Part shown: positions 1 through 12,847 of the stretch, in pieces
How positions within the stretch are numbered: the stretch's first letter is position 1
Layout of the letters: each line of letters starts with the position of its first letter
NCBI GenBank assembly: GCA_001179505.1
Contig: CDMY01000624.1
Coordinates: 199,117 to 263,116, forward strand
Source of the DNA: Vitrella brassicaformis
Taxonomy: Eukaryota > Sar > Vitrellaceae
Direction of reading: 5' to 3'
Length of the DNA: 64,000 bases
Position numbers and translations under genes: made by a program
The notes under the pieces: generated by a model
Told to the model about the DNA's origin: nothing
What the model saw: the letters and a program-made list of their open reading frames with translations, nothing else
Databases searched by the model: none

Positions 1-1680
1 CCACCCACCCACCCACCTGAGCCAAGAGTCGTGCGTTATGGTGGTCTTGTGTCAGCCTGTGACGCATCTCGCGAAGACTGACTAGACCAGCTGCAGCGAC
101 GATGCCAGCCTGAGAGAGAGAGATGTATGGGCGGGCGATGAACAATGCGTCAAATAATATGATACCCAGTGACCCGGCGCTGTGTGTGGCTGACCTGCCT
201 CCAGCCCCCACCCAGCACCTTGCGCGCGCGACGGGCCCGCAAAATGAACGCCGAACTGAAGGTAATCGCACAACTATCATCATGTCACCAAGCAGTTGTT
301 TGTTTGTGTGTTTCATCTCCACTCACCTGCCCACCACGACAGACCCCACGGGCGCCGCCAAGCCCTTGGACAGACAGATGCTCGCCGAGTCGACATACGA
401 CAGCAGCTCCGACGGCTCCACACCCAACTGATTGATGGCATAGGCAGCCTATCCACACGCAAATTGGTAGGGGTGTAAGTGCTTTTTTACGTGTGCGGCG
501 GCGTTGAAGAGCCTTGCTCCGTCCATGTGCAGGAGAATGCGGTGCGCAGTGGTCAGCTCGCGAAGGGAGTGAAGGAACCCTGCACACACAAAGTGCATGG
601 TGGGTGCTGGCCTCCTGTCTGTGAGCATGGACTTGATAGATCGGTCATACCTGTGGGCAGGACACGCCCTCCCGCCTCGTTGTGTGTGTTCTCGATGCAC
701 ACCACACGCGTCACCGGCTCGTGAACGTCGTCACACCGGATCTGATACCAACCCGATTGCCAGCACCACATATATCCCTTTCAAAAAACCCAATGCCAGC
801 CAGCACCATGTACCACATTCCCACTCACCTTGGCATCCACTTCACTCAGGTCAAACGTGCCGTCAGGCCGGTTGCGGACGGTGCGCGAGTGAATGCCTGA
901 CACACATGAGGCCGTGTGTGCAAGGCAGGCAGAGCCGCATTCATTCGCACCACCCGCACCGCATGCCTACCTGCGAGGTGTGCGATGCCGCCCTGCTCGT
1001 AGAGGTGGATGTGTGACCTGTCGCCGAGAATGACCTCCGCGCCCCTCTCATGGCAGTGACTCATCAAGCTGCTCAGATTTCTGCTTGATGGACATGCACA
1101 CACACACGACAGATGCAGACACAACGCATGACGCAACAACGCATGTGGCTGCTTGTTCATATCTGTCTGTGTTGACGCACTCACCCCATCGTCCCGGAGG
1201 GCACGAACATGGCGGCCTCCTTGCCACACAGCGATGCAGCCTCGCTCTCGAGCTCATTCACAGTCGGATCCTCACCGTAGACATCGTCCTGACACAAAGC
1301 AGGACATCCGCGCGTGGACGGATGGCATCACACGGCTTCCCCTGCTTACCCCGACTTGCGCAGATGCCATCGCTGTCCGCATCCTGACAAACAGAGCCGG
1401 CACTCGCAAACACACAAGGGCATGAGGACTGATCGGATGCCTGCTGGCTGACACACACACACCTCTCTGTTGGCTCCGTGACGGTGTCTGAGCGCAGATC
1501 GATGACGCGACGATTCGAAGGGTGCCTTCCATGGCTTCCTGCAGCTGACGAGTGGTAGATGCGACGATGGTGGCTGATGTGAGGAGAAGAACCTTGGCGG
1601 ATCACGGCTGGCCTGAAGAACCTGCGTACGTCAGAGCGACAGGGAAGCATCAGATCTCTGTGTCGATGAAGAAAAGGCAA
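1..1680 (-). CDS. L-threonine aldolase (PLP enzyme), 3' part beyond window
   Basis: Cleaves L-threonine or L-allo-threonine to glycine and acetaldehyde using pyridoxal phosphate. Read on the minus strand from the ATG at 1680, exon 1 ends with the family signature [14 protein letters not shown] (1465-1506). Later exons give [12 protein letters not shown] (about 1353-1386), [14 protein letters not shown] and FVPSGTMG (about 1187-1292), [18 protein letters not shown] (about 977-1087), [13 protein letters not shown] (about 490-530), [14 protein letters not shown] with the PLP-binding lysine (about 341-393), KVLGGGWRQ (about 195-240), and [15 protein letters not shown] (about 17-105). The reading frame is still open at base 17, where a GTGGGT donor follows, so the last exons lie outside the window. 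The roughly 58-residue N-terminal extension before VIDL is basic and could be an organelle transit peptide. Family identity is firm; exact exon ends are approximate. Confidence 0.92.
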
Positions 1681-1909
1681 GAAAGCTGGCCGTCGACGCG
1701 GCTATCGCGTCCCGGCCGAACGGGCCTGCTGAATGCATGCTTGTGCATTCTTTCTTCCTGAAGGCAGAGAAGGTGGCTAGTGAGGAGAGAGCTTCAGAGG
1801 TCCTACAGTGAGGTCCTGAAGGTACGCCCGCAATTCACCATGGTTGCAATGGTGCTCTTGCATTTGCGTTCTGACTTTCTCATCTGCAGGCCTATTTGGC
1901 GTCTGATGC
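1681..1909. promoter_or_regulatory. Divergent promoter region between threonine aldolase and dynamin genes
   Basis: A 229-bp spacer between two genes transcribed away from each other. It must hold both 5' leaders and promoters. I see no clear TATA element; a possible leader intron acceptor (catctgcag) lies near 1890. Confidence 0.35.
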
Positions 1910-4900
1910 GTGATTGATGTATGCATGTGGGAGTTCATTCCGTCGCAGAAGCCGTCGCGCCGCAGCTCACTCCGCCCTCCCCACCTCAACCGCTCATCCA
2001 GCCTGCCAAACGACCCGCCAGTGCACTCCCCGCCCCGCACTCGGTCGCCTGCACAGCCGTCCTCGCCACAGCAGCGGCAGCTGCCCATTCCGCCTCCCCC
2101 TTCTAACATGATCAACACCAACACCAGCTCAAACAGCCCGCGGCACTCGCTGGGCGACATCAGCCCGGCGTACACCAAAAGTCGCATCAGCAACCCACCG
2201 CCCAGGATACCGCCGCTCGACATTTCACCGATCAGACGGCGCAACACGGGCACCAGCTATGACAGGGTGCGTGCGCTGCATGAGTCCTACCGAGCACCCG
2301 CACCCGTGGCTATGCGGCCTTTTCCGAGGGATGAGGGCAGCAGCATTAACGCCGGTTGGGGAGGGGGAAGGGTGCCTTTCGGTGACAGCGAGAGCTCTGC
2401 CGCTGCTGCGGGCAGCAGCAGCAGCTACTGGCAGAGGCAGTGCCATGACGAGAGTGACGGTGCCCGTCTGATCCGGCAGCCGATGTCGGATTATGGGACG
2501 CCTTCTTCGTCCTTCTCGCCTGGTGGTGAAAGGGGTATGTTGCTGGCTGACGGTGAGGGGGAGGGGGAGGGAGGGGGAGAGGGGGAGGGTGATGTCTACA
2601 GGGGAGGGATAGGCGATCCTGCGATGCGGTCGTTCACGCTGGATGAGAAGGGCTTTCGCGAGGCGCAGAGGCTCCTGCAGATGCACGCACACACGGTGAG
2701 AAGGACAATATGGTTTGCATGCAGCATTAAAGGCCCTCCCGATGTGCGATGTGTGCGTGCGTATGTGATGGGTGTAGACTGACCCGATGGTGCTGTATCG
2801 GCTGGTGTATGACCTCCTGCGGCTGGTTGGATTGGGGTTCATGATCCCGAGGATCGTGACGATAGGCCAGCAGAGCGACGGCAAGACCACCTTTCTCGAG
2901 GCCATGTTGCGACTCTGCTTCGGATACACAAGGTGAAAGGGGAAAGGAGAGGACACCGTGAGGCGCATATTCGGTCTTGATGTCTTTTGCTGTTTTTGTT
3001 GTTGTCTCCGTCCCTTGTAGGAACGGTGCTGCGGCGACCAAAGGACCTGTTCGGTGAGACATGCAGATTTGTCCGACACTCACTGGCTTTATGTAGGTAT
3101 CGGCCATCCGTCCCTCCATCCATTCATCTGTCTATTGCAGCATCGATGTCAAGAATGACGAGTCGAGCCCCACACCTCGGTGCCAACTCAACCAGGAACA
3201 CATACGACTCGCAGGTAGGTAGCAGGTGGTCAGGCAGCAATCACTGCACAAATCAAACATCTCCTGTGTCTGTGTGTGTGTGTGTGAGTCAGCGATCCAG
3301 GGTCGTATGCGCGAGTTGATGGAGCATCGGTCGCTGAGCAAGGAGGAGACACACCTCGAGATCAGCTACAGCGGGGCACCCAACCTCATGTGCGTTGATT
3401 TGCCTGGCATTGTGCAGGAGACCGGAGACACCACGAGGGAAGACGTGGAACTCACCATGTACTCACTGCCTCCCTCCCTGCACTTTGATGGACGCACTGA
3501 CGCTGTTTTGTTTGGTGTTGGCTGTCCACGTGTGTCTGCAGGGATGTGGTGCGTCATTATGTGCGCCACTCGCCCAACGACCTCTATCTGGTGTTCAAAC
3601 GGGCTGATGTAGACCCTGGTATGCGGCCGGATGGACGGGCAAGATGGCATTCTCGCGCACTGGTGTGTGTCATTTGTCTGTTTCAGGCACGTGGCCAATC
3701 CATGACTTCATCCAGGTGACCAACAGAGGACCGGCATGGATGGATGGATGGACACGGGCACTCTCGGTGCATGTGTGTGTTTGCATCAGAGTTTGGGTCT
3801 GCACCGCGAACAGACGATTGTCGCGTGCACCCGGGCAGAGAACTTCCTGAGGGAGAACAGGGTGATTTACAAGACGGAGCTGCTGAAGCTGATAAAACAG
3901 AAACGCGTCCACGACTGCTCAGGCGAACCGGTTCGCCTGCATGCAGACAGACACACACACACGGGCAGGCCGCCCCCCCATCTCCCTATGTGCCAGATCC
4001 CGATGTACTTTGTTGAGCTGCACAACCTCTCTGACCAGGAGAAGGCTCTGCCATTCGCCGAACGGTACGCCTGGCGCACACAAAAGGCCGCCATGCCATT
4101 CCCTTTCTGTGTGTGAATGGTCGGTCGGTCGGTCGCATTCTTGAAATGAGTTCCAGGACGGCCGTGATGGAGGGCCAGTTGGCTGCCCGCCGGCTCGACA
4201 TTCTCGATCGTCTGAACAAGCTGGAGGTGAGCAGCAGAGCACCGCCGAGCAGAGGTGACACGTCCATGCATCCCTTCTGCTGGCGTGCAGAATGGTGCTG
4301 CGACTGATGAGGACACGACTGAGCTGTACCGATATTTCGATGTGGAGGTGAGCTTAATTGACACCATGATGCGCAGTGTTGATTTATGATATGCCTTCTG
4401 TGTCGCCCCTGTCTGCAGTCGCTTGAGGCGCACCTCAACGCCACTTTCCGCCGGCTGCTGCTGCGGCAGCTGCACGCACTCAAGGCACACACACACCATA
4501 CACACTCGTGAAGGAATCCCCCCTCTCTCTCTGTGTGTGGTGCAGTCTAGCTTGACATCTCTGTTGAATGAGTTGACCAGCCGGCATCAAGTGATGACTC
4601 GTCAGATGGAGAAGATCGCACCCTTGACGCTCGGGGACCTCATCGAACGCATTGTCGACCTCCTCGACGACACAGCACAGGCAGAACCCACACACAGAGA
4701 CATACACACATGATGATTGCGTGAATGTCGCTTCTCTTTCTTTGTGTGTGCGTCTGTGTGTATGTCTTTGAGTCCAGAAGCTGTTCAACGGCGAGCATCC
4801 GCTGATGACAGAGGCCTTCATCGCGCAGCACGGCGCGAGGCTAGAGGACGATCTCGGGTCAGCCCTACCGCACTCACCACCCTCCACTTGTGTTGGGCAC

Positions 4901-7205
4901 TGTGCCGTTGTCCATCCATCAGCCACGGCGAAGACCTGGCCCGGCGCATCTTTCGCCAATACGACACCAGCCGCCCTGTCAGTGAGACATGACGCACAGA
5001 CAAAAAGGGACACTCGTCGTGCTGTGCCATCCATACCATGGCAGGCTGAGCTGTCGAGCGGCATCAGTCGTGTGACGACCTTTGACACCAAACTCATCAC
5101 GCGACTCGCCATGAACAGGGTCTGCCAATTCCTCAAGGTGAACCGACACCGACAAACAAAGCGAGACGCGGGGCGATACTGATGGTGGACGTCTGGGTGT
5201 GTGTGCAGGAGAAGATTGACGACCTCGAGCCAGAGCTGCGATGCACCAAGGTCTGCCGCGCACACAAATCAGCTGCTCTCTCTTTTATGCCTGTCTGTGC
5301 GTGTGTGTGTGTGTGTGTGAAGGACTATCTGCTGAACAAGCTGGGTGCAGTGCGTGGCGTGCTCGACTCCTACTCGGTCAAGTCGATGCTCCCGGAGCTC
5401 GTCAGACACACCACCAGAGGACCGCTCACACAGCTGGCCTTCCTCAGTGCCGCGACTGCAGGCAAACCTAAGATCAACATGTGCATGATATCCACATGAA
5501 GTGGATGCACGTGTGTGTGTTTGTCCTGCAGCTGCCGTGCTCCAGCGCGTGCTGCAGGCTGCCCTGGAGCTGGTCGAGAAACGGCTGCTGCAAGACCCAC
5601 ACAAGTAAATCATGACCAACCGAGGTCACCTCTGCACACACCATATGTCTGTATGTGTGTGTGTGCCCATTGGCAGGAGCCACATGTTGTTCCTGCTGGA
5701 GAACACTTCATTCGTGTTCGCCGTCCAGAAGGCGTGTGCCGACCATGCCGTCCGCAAGGCCGCCGCCTGCGCAAAGGCCATGGTCCAAGACATACACGAA
5801 CAAGTACACACACACATGCCAGCATTGCCGTGTCCCTCCCTCCCTCCCTCCCTCCCTCCCTCTCGCTCTCTCTCCGTCTCTTCCGCATCACCAGACCACA
5901 GCAATCCGTTTCGGCGTCCTCGAGAACATCTACAGCGTCGTGGATGCATTCGAGCGGCGACGCGACGCCCGCCACCTCATCTCGGTTGAGTCGCCGGCGC
6001 GCCGCATCGCCGACGGCAGCGATGGCTCACTAAGGCGAAGGCGTGATAGAGTGGTGCGGACGCCGTCTCCGTCTCGACGGCAGGTTGTGGCGGGTGGTGA
6101 CACCGATGAGGAGTCGGGCAAAGTTGATGTGGTGGCACAGGAGGTCAGTGGGGCCATATTCAATCAGGGCGGAGGGGAGGATGGATTGCCTGTGCTGTGC
6201 TGTGTGTGTGTGTGTGTGTGTGTCTCCGTCCCTGCACACCCAGGCCACGAGCTGTCTCGTGTACAGTGTTCGTGACCGCACCAACGAGCGACAGAAACAG
6301 CTCAACATCGTCCACGAAGTGACAGACAGACACATACGAAAGAGGAAAGAGCCTTGACGCATTTTATTCACTCTGTGTCGCTGTGGCTTTCCATCATAGG
6401 GTGCGTTGCCTGAGGAGATGATATATGAGGAGGTCCGGACGCAGTTCCACATTGTCAAGGCGCTCGTAGCCGTGCAGCTCCAGGTAGCTCAGGCCAAAAG
6501 ACAACACACACACACACACACACCACACCGCACCCCACCAGTCGCGTGTCTCTCTCTGTGTGCCATGAGTGCAGGTGAAGATGTACGTGTATCTGTTCCA
6601 GGATATCTGTGAGGGGGGAGACGACAACACAGAGGGATACCCATTCGCCACACTCAGGTGAGGAGGAAGTGAAAAGAGGATACATGCATGTGCTGTGGGT
6701 GGGTGGGTGGATGGATGGATGCCTGTGTGCCCCGCACAGCGAGGAGCTCAAGTCGTCCCTCCTCTATCAGCCAACCATCGACACTGATGACACACACGTA
6801 ACCTTCAAACAAGGGCGGAAGAGACACCCGACACGACTCATGGACGACGCGTGTGTCACGGGGTGTGTGTGTGTGTGGTGTTGGTTGTCGCAGGGCGGCG
6901 ACTTTCACCGGCCGCCGCAGAGAGAGAGCCCGGTCAGCCAGCACCAAAATCCCCACAATTCACTGCTCCTTTCTCTGCTTCTGCAGGTTCGCAAGCGGAC
7001 GGACAGCGACTACCTGCGTGACTTCGGCCTTGACTCGATGCAGTCGCAGCTTGCACAGAGGATACAGGCCACCGCACAGGAGCTGGCGTACGTCAGAGAG
7101 GCGCTCAAGCACCTGGGCCGCCTCATGGTGGCAATGCAGACGGCGCCCATCGACTTTTTCCGACTGCACATCAACCGCAGATGCGCTGGCGACACGGACA
7201 ACTGA
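1910..7205 (+). CDS. Dynamin-superfamily GTPase
   Basis: Large membrane-remodelling GTPase in many exons. Exon 1 (1910-2695) encodes a proline/serine-rich, low-complexity N-terminal region of about 260 residues, then a helix ending LLQMHAHT. Exon 2 (from about 2779) carries the P-loop GQQSDGKTT in the context IVTIGQQSDGKTTFLEAML. The TRP-like switch NGAAATKGP follows near 3021. NLMCVDLPGIVQETGD (about 3381-3430) is the G3 DLPG motif. The expected G4 TKxD appears as the degenerate TIVACTRAEN (about 3818-3842). Middle and GED-like helical exons follow, ending with the exon from about 6987 (VRKRTDSDYLRDFGLD...) and a TGA at 7203-7205. The 3' end faces the neighbouring minus-strand gene with only 140 bp between them. 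The Met at 1910 is chosen because it opens the exon; the in-frame Met at 1925 is an alternative. Which dynamin subfamily it belongs to is not clear. Confidence 0.85.
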
Positions 7206-7345
7206 GTGAGTGAGTGGGGGAGTGAATGAAGCAAGGCAAGAGAGAGAGCGACCGACCGATGAGTTGAAGTGGGATGAGTCTGCACACGTACACGCATTGA
7301 TCATATGGAATATGCACACACACGTCCCATACACCCGCACGTCCA

Positions 7346-9360
7346 CTATGCATCATGGATCACGTCACTCACAGCAGCGAGTAGGGTGAGGATCGGGCCG
7401 AGGACACGCACGGCTCCTCTGTCGACCGGCTGTACACGTGTCTGCCGCCCACACCCGCCAATGGCCGCACACGCGCAGACTGACACACCAACCTGACACA
7501 CACACACATCAACCGTCAAACCCGGCCGGAGGGCGGAAGTATGTCTGCCCACGTACCGCTTGCCAGGCAGCTGTGCAGGCGGCAAGTGCGGGTAGAGGTG
7601 CAGTCCGCTCAGAGTGGGGAAGGGCTGGGGACCGAGTAGCTGTCCATCGGCATTAGGCTCTGCCAGCCGTGCCGCGTACCTCCACCGCACAAACGCCCTC
7701 ACTACTCGGCCGTCCACCGCACACTCAGACCCGCGATAAGGCAGCTGCAGCACACATCATATGCACACCACAAGCGTTGAAAAGGCTTCTGCTGCATCTG
7801 TGAGGTTACCCTTATTTGCCGGCCTTCCCTCTGCCCGTTGTCTGAGTGTGCGGCCAACACATTGCGCATCAGAGCGATAAGAGATCTCTGCACACACACA
7901 TAAATGGGAGACAGACGACATCGATGTGCTTCCGCTCGTTTCCTTCCCGTGTGCGCACCCTAATGAGTGCCCCGCGGTAGTGCGCTACAGCCACCTCCCT
8001 CAACGCGCGGCTCCTGACACACACACAGACACGCAGAAATGATGCGAGTTCGCGACCTCGCCCACCCTTCACCCGCCATCCATCCATCCATCCATGCATC
8101 TAGCCACCCACCTGACCACTCCGATGAGTGCCTTCACTCGCCGAAAGGCAACCTCCACCTTCATGGGCAGCAGCAGCCTCTCCCAGCCATGCCGCACCAC
8201 ACCACCCACCAGACGCACCAGCAACACGGGCAGAGCGGACACGGGCAGAGCGCCGCGACAAGAACGTCGGCTGCCTGCCGAGCGGCGGGCGAAGCGCCGG
8301 AAAGCATGGCGCAGCCGAAGAGAGTACGCCAGCACACGGAAGGCCCGCCGCTCGCGAGAAGAGCTGATAGGTGGAAGCGAAGAAGCAGCAGGGTCGTTTC
8401 CATTTAGTGATGCTGGGTGGGTGGCTTCGTACCTTGCCCATTGAACAAGAGCCTGGTGTGAGCCCTTGCATCTGTAGAATCGGGCGGCCACCTCACATAG
8501 CCGGTCCATAATGAGGTCGTCACTCATATCTAAACCCCTGCCCGGACCCGAGTCCAGATCCACAGGGACGTGGCCATTATCCAGTGACCCTGACAGACAG
8601 GTATGGACACACAAGCCTCCAGCCATGTCAGGCGGACATCATCTCGCACTCACCTTCTGCCATGCGGCAGGTGCGCTCAGTCACCCATCCGCGCGACACT
8701 CCCTCACCACCCCAACTCACATGGCCGCCAGGCCTGACGACCTCTCGCCGCTCTTCCCTTCTCTCGCTGCTCAGGCTGGGTACTCTCACACACGTCGGCA
8801 CTCCACCACCACCCCGCTGCTCGCAGCCCCTCGTTGGCCATCTGCCGTCGTCGATGACACATCGGTTCAGGACTGGCGGGGCGTGCGGCTGGGGGATGCC
8901 GCTCCCGTGGTTCATGTTGCTGGGGGCAGCCATGCTGGCGTTGGCCCTGCGGAGGGGCGACGGTGGTGGGTCATGGGGCTGCTGCTGAATGCGCACCACA
9001 CTCAAGTCTGAAGGACGGCGGCGCCGATTGAGCGAAAGGGCTCTGAAGGCTCGGCGCTGTGCCAGCTGCTGGTAGTGCCGTTCGGCGAGCCGCACTGCAG
9101 TGTCCATCCACTGCATCTCCACCTCGCGAATCTCATCTGACAGAGAGAGAGATGAAAAGCCCATGCATCAAGCGCTCGATTGTTGTCCTGCCGTACCTAC
9201 CGAGCACGTCAGGGGCTATCGACAGGGCTGCGGGAGTGGGTTCCAGATCGAGAAGGCAGCGAGATCTATAATTGCCGAAATATCCATCGTTCCGCTTGGA
9301 GGGCCGAGCGATTGGCGATGGCAGAGCCAACTGAGCTTCCCTCATGCCTCCCTCTTCCAC
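7346..9360 (-). CDS. Arginine-rich helical-repeat protein, possibly Sfi1-like
   Basis: Multi-exon minus-strand gene. Exon 1 starts at the ATG at 9360 (MEEGGMREAQLAL...) and splices at about 9200 into DEIREVEMQWMDTAVRLAER. Later exons give several short amphipathic segments rich in Arg, Trp and Phe: HYQQLAQRRAFRALSLN (about 9060), ARFYRCKGSHQALVQWARY (about 8450), RRAFRVLAYSLRLRHAFRRF (about 8310), and VDGRVVRAFVRWRYAARLAE (about 7700). The last exon ends AAVSDVIHDA with a stop at 7346. Spaced aromatic/basic helices of this kind resemble centrin-binding Sfi1 repeats, which would suggest a basal-body or centrosome role, but the consensus is loose and I would not insist on it. A poorly conserved, low-complexity middle section lies at about 8640-9000. 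Confidence 0.55.
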
Positions 9361-9621
9361 TTTTCCCTCAGCCGCAGTAGCGGTTTCACGGAGCCCTAGC
9401 GGGATTGCGAGCTTGTGTGAGGCGGTGGGCTGTCTACCTGTCCTTTCGCCTTATCTCTGCTCGCACTAGCCGTTCTTTGGAAGATAGAGATGCCCTTCTC
9501 TCGTATGTGCCGAAAAACCTCTCGGTCAACGGACCCTTGAGGTTACCGGCCTCTCTCGCGCGCCTCACCGTCTTATCCGTTCGGCCGTCCGTCAGACCGT
9601 TTGTGCGTCAGTGAGCCGGTC
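9361..9621. promoter_or_regulatory. Divergent promoter region
   Basis: A 261-bp spacer between the minus-strand arginine-rich gene and the plus-strand kinase gene. It contains a (CCGT/GTCC)-rich pyrimidine run just before 9600 but no obvious TATA box. Both 5' leaders must lie here. Confidence 0.35.
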
Positions 9622-11297
9622 ATGGTCATGTTGTCGCTATCTCGGGTGTTTCGGTGCGCGATGCAGCGCAACCCGTCGCAGAACATGGTGTACCATGACC
9701 TGGGTATCAAGGCTGCGCAGTCGCTCGTCACCATCAAACCCAGGACGTTCATAGAACTCGGGGAACAATCGCTCAAGGTGAGAAGGAGATGAAAGATAGT
9801 TATTGTCGGGCCGGGCCGGGTCGTATGTCGCTCCTATGTACGTGTGTGCGTGTGTCTGTGTGCAGGCGACTAGAGAGTTTCTCTCCGATCAGCTGGCTGT
9901 CAAGTTCGCACGGCGGCTGGTGAGGACGCCAGGGCAGCGGCAACACACTCGCCTTCAGTGCACTAGATCGCATCCCCCTGGCTGCATGTGCTGTGCTGCC
10001 CTGCCTTTCTCTCTGTCAGGATCTTTTCGAGACCCTGCCTGCCCTGATGCCCTACATCGACCGGGGCCTCCTCGGCAGTGTGCGGCAGGACTACCTCGAC
10101 TGGTTCCAGCGCATTCGCGACCCTGCTGTGGCCAAGGAGCCCGACAACTTCGCCGCCACACTCGACTTCCTGCGCCATAGGCACCATGACGCTGTTTCGC
10201 GGACTGTCTGGGGTGAGCCAATTGAGGGAGAGAGAATGAGAGGGAGGGAAAGATGCGCGTCTATGTGTGTGTGTGTGTGCACAGGTGTGCGTGAGATTCT
10301 GCGCAAGAACGGGGAGCGACTTCGGTCGGGCGACAGCGATGTGGAGGCGTATGCGGCTGAGGAGCAGCTGCAGCACTTCCTCACCGACCTCTTCAAGAAA
10401 TACATTCGGTTCGAGCTCGTCATGAACCACTACCTCCTCGCAAGACAGAGCGGCGACAGCACCGCTATCCTCAACAAGGGTTCGCTCAGGGACACTATCG
10501 GCATAGCTCTCGACAACTCCACCGGCCTGTGCAGGGTGTGCAGACACACTCAGACAGACGCACATCACCCACACACACATCTGTGTGTGTGATTGGTTCA
10601 GACGCGCCGTGGCTTCAGTCCCAATGTAGATGTGCAGACGTCGACGCCAGCCGTGCTGACCACGCCCACGCCCCACTTCCGCCGACCCATCCACTATGTG
10701 ACCCAGGTAGGCACCGTACTCACAACACAGGCAGACGACGGCTGCTCCACCCATTCACCAATCTGTGCGTGTGTGGGCGTGTGTGTGTGTGCGTGTGTGT
10801 GTGCAGGAGTTGTTGAAGAACGCTCTGCGTGCCACGGTGGAGAGCGCGAAGTACAGTGGGAATGGGCAGGCGTCGTATCCGTCTGTGAGGCTCGAGTGCG
10901 ACGCGACGGCCGAGGGGGGGTATATGGTGCGGGTAACTGACAGGGGGGACGGCATCAACAAAGAAGCCATGGACAAGGTGAGATGAATGAAGGATCCCAC
11001 ACCAATCCCCACACTCTCTCGTTCGTCCATCATCCACCCACCCACTTCGTGTGCGCCTTGTCATGTCATGCATCTCTCATCACTCAGGTGTGGTCCTTTC
11101 TCTACACGACGGCCGAGTTCCCCCCCGACCTGACATACGAGACGTGGAAGCGCGAGCCCAAGCTGGCGGGATTCGGTTGCGGCCTGCCGATCAGCCGGCT
11201 GTACGCCAACTTCCTCGGCGGCGACCTGACGCTGGAGTCCACCGAGGGCAAGGGCACGCAGGCGACGCTCACACTCCCCCCTCTCGTCATTCGGTGA
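9622..11297 (+). CDS. Mitochondrial PDK/BCKDK-type protein kinase
   Basis: Kinase of the GHKL fold that phosphorylates the E1 subunit of pyruvate or branched-chain 2-oxoacid dehydrogenase and so shuts the complex down in the mitochondrial matrix. Seven or so exons. The N-terminal segment [17 protein letters not shown] is basic and could be a targeting peptide; the ATG at 9622 is the first available. Helical domain exons carry [18 protein letters not shown] (about 9867), [18 protein letters not shown] (about 10021) and [18 protein letters not shown]. The ATP site shows the N box [13 protein letters not shown] (about 10808-10846), VTDRGDGI (about 10933-10956) and [13 protein letters not shown] (about 11169-11207), with FLYTTAEFP between them and a terminal [10 protein letters not shown]. 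This pattern is specific for the family. Whether the substrate is PDH or BCKDH cannot be told. Confidence 0.88.
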
Positions 11298-12847
11298 CAG
11301 CTCAGGGGGTGGGCGGGGTGGGTATTCTAGGGGGAAGGGATTGGGCGTTTTTAGTGGTGGCTGACGTCGTGGTGGCAGTGCGGTGCATGTAGGTAGCCGG
11401 CCGTGGCATATTGCTCTTACTCCTTTTGTGTGTGTGTGTGCATACTTGCGTGTGTGGATGTGTACACAGACAGACATTGACCGATGGACTGGCTGATCTG
11501 GCTGACTGATGGCAATGGGTTGACTGACTGACGGCATGGTGGGTGGTGGGGCGGGCGCACAAACAATGAACAGGGCGAGGGGAGGTCGGGTGAGGTGGGG
11601 TCGTTTTGTTGGGTGTTGGCTGCGGGAGGGGTCTTTTTGGTGAGGGGTGTGGGGCGGGCGGGTGTATAGGTGTGCACATGTACCCGTTTGTATTGCTAAC
11701 TAAGGTGAAGCAGACAGAGACAGAGACTCCTCGTGCTGCTGCTGCTGCTGCCTGCCGATGCCGATGGCTGGCTGGCAGTGATGAATCAATGGATCGCCCT
11801 TTTTCGGTTATCGCTCATACGATTCGGATCGGACCCTCTCGCTGACTTGTGCGTGCGTGTGTGCTTGATGCGTGAAGACCTCCTTCTTAACCATCCTGGT
11901 GCGTTTATATCTCTCTCCCTCCCTCTCTCTGCGTGTCTCTGAGTGACTGGCAACCTGATTTGCAGAGAGACAGACAGCCAGACAGAGAGCCGGACAGCCA
12001 GAAGGAATCATCGCTACTGGCCGTTGTGCAGTAAGTACCGTGTTATAATTGGAGTCGTACGTGTTTGTGTACAGAGTATAAAAGTACCCGTACATAGAGA
12101 CGCGTACGTGCGGGTGTGGTGTGGGTCTCTGTCGGTGTGGGAGAAGGCAATGAAGGAGTGCAACAACCCTGGCCTGCTCGACGCAGCCATCGTCTGGGTC
12201 GTTATGGCCCTTCTTTGTCTGCTCACACACAGACAAAGCCCACTGCCTGCCTGGTGTGTATACCTGAGTAAACCTGACTGACTTGACCGAAAGCATCTTA
12301 GCGCTCATGTTCCCCTCCCTCCCTGTCCCCTACAACCTGACTGACGTGATGTGACGTGTCGTCTCGTCTCTTGATGTACAGCTGGATGTCATCGTATATA
12401 TAGCTGCTGTGGATGGATGGATGGACTCACTCAGTGTGTATTTGTCAGACAGACGGGCGGGGGGGCGGCGAGGCAGGCAGGGATCGGAGGGACGTGTGTG
12501 TATGTATATCGTTCATACATATGGCAATGGGCAATGGCAGCACCTGAGCCAGGGGAGCTGTGTGCGTGCATGTGTGTGTGCCGGTCTCTGACTGGTCATC
12601 GAAGCACATGGATGCCTTTTTTCGTGTCAATTCGCTTCTTTGTTTTGCGCGCCAACCTCAGCTACGTATCTATCGCAGCCATTTCTGGGTGCATTCATGT
12701 GCAATGTGTATGTGTGTGTGTGTGTGCGGGAGAGGGCGGGTGGGTGGTGTGACCAAATCTCTTGCTGCCAGCTGAAAGGGACTTCATTCATCGCCTTGAT
12801 AGTCAGGTGTGTGCATTTGTGTGTGGACCGAGAGGAAGTGACACCGG
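11298..12847. other. Intergenic region with simple repeats
   Basis: About 1.5 kb without a convincing gene. It contains GT-rich runs (11430-11470), a CTG trinucleotide run (about 11731-11752), CAGA runs (about 11968-12000), a tatatata element near 12393 and further TG-rich blocks at 12500-12740. Small ORFs here are of low complexity and show no family match. Confidence 0.5.

Noticed and set aside
2225-3079. 284-codon minus-strand frame
   Set aside because: Opposite the proline-rich exon and P-loop exon of the dynamin gene; no motif of its own.
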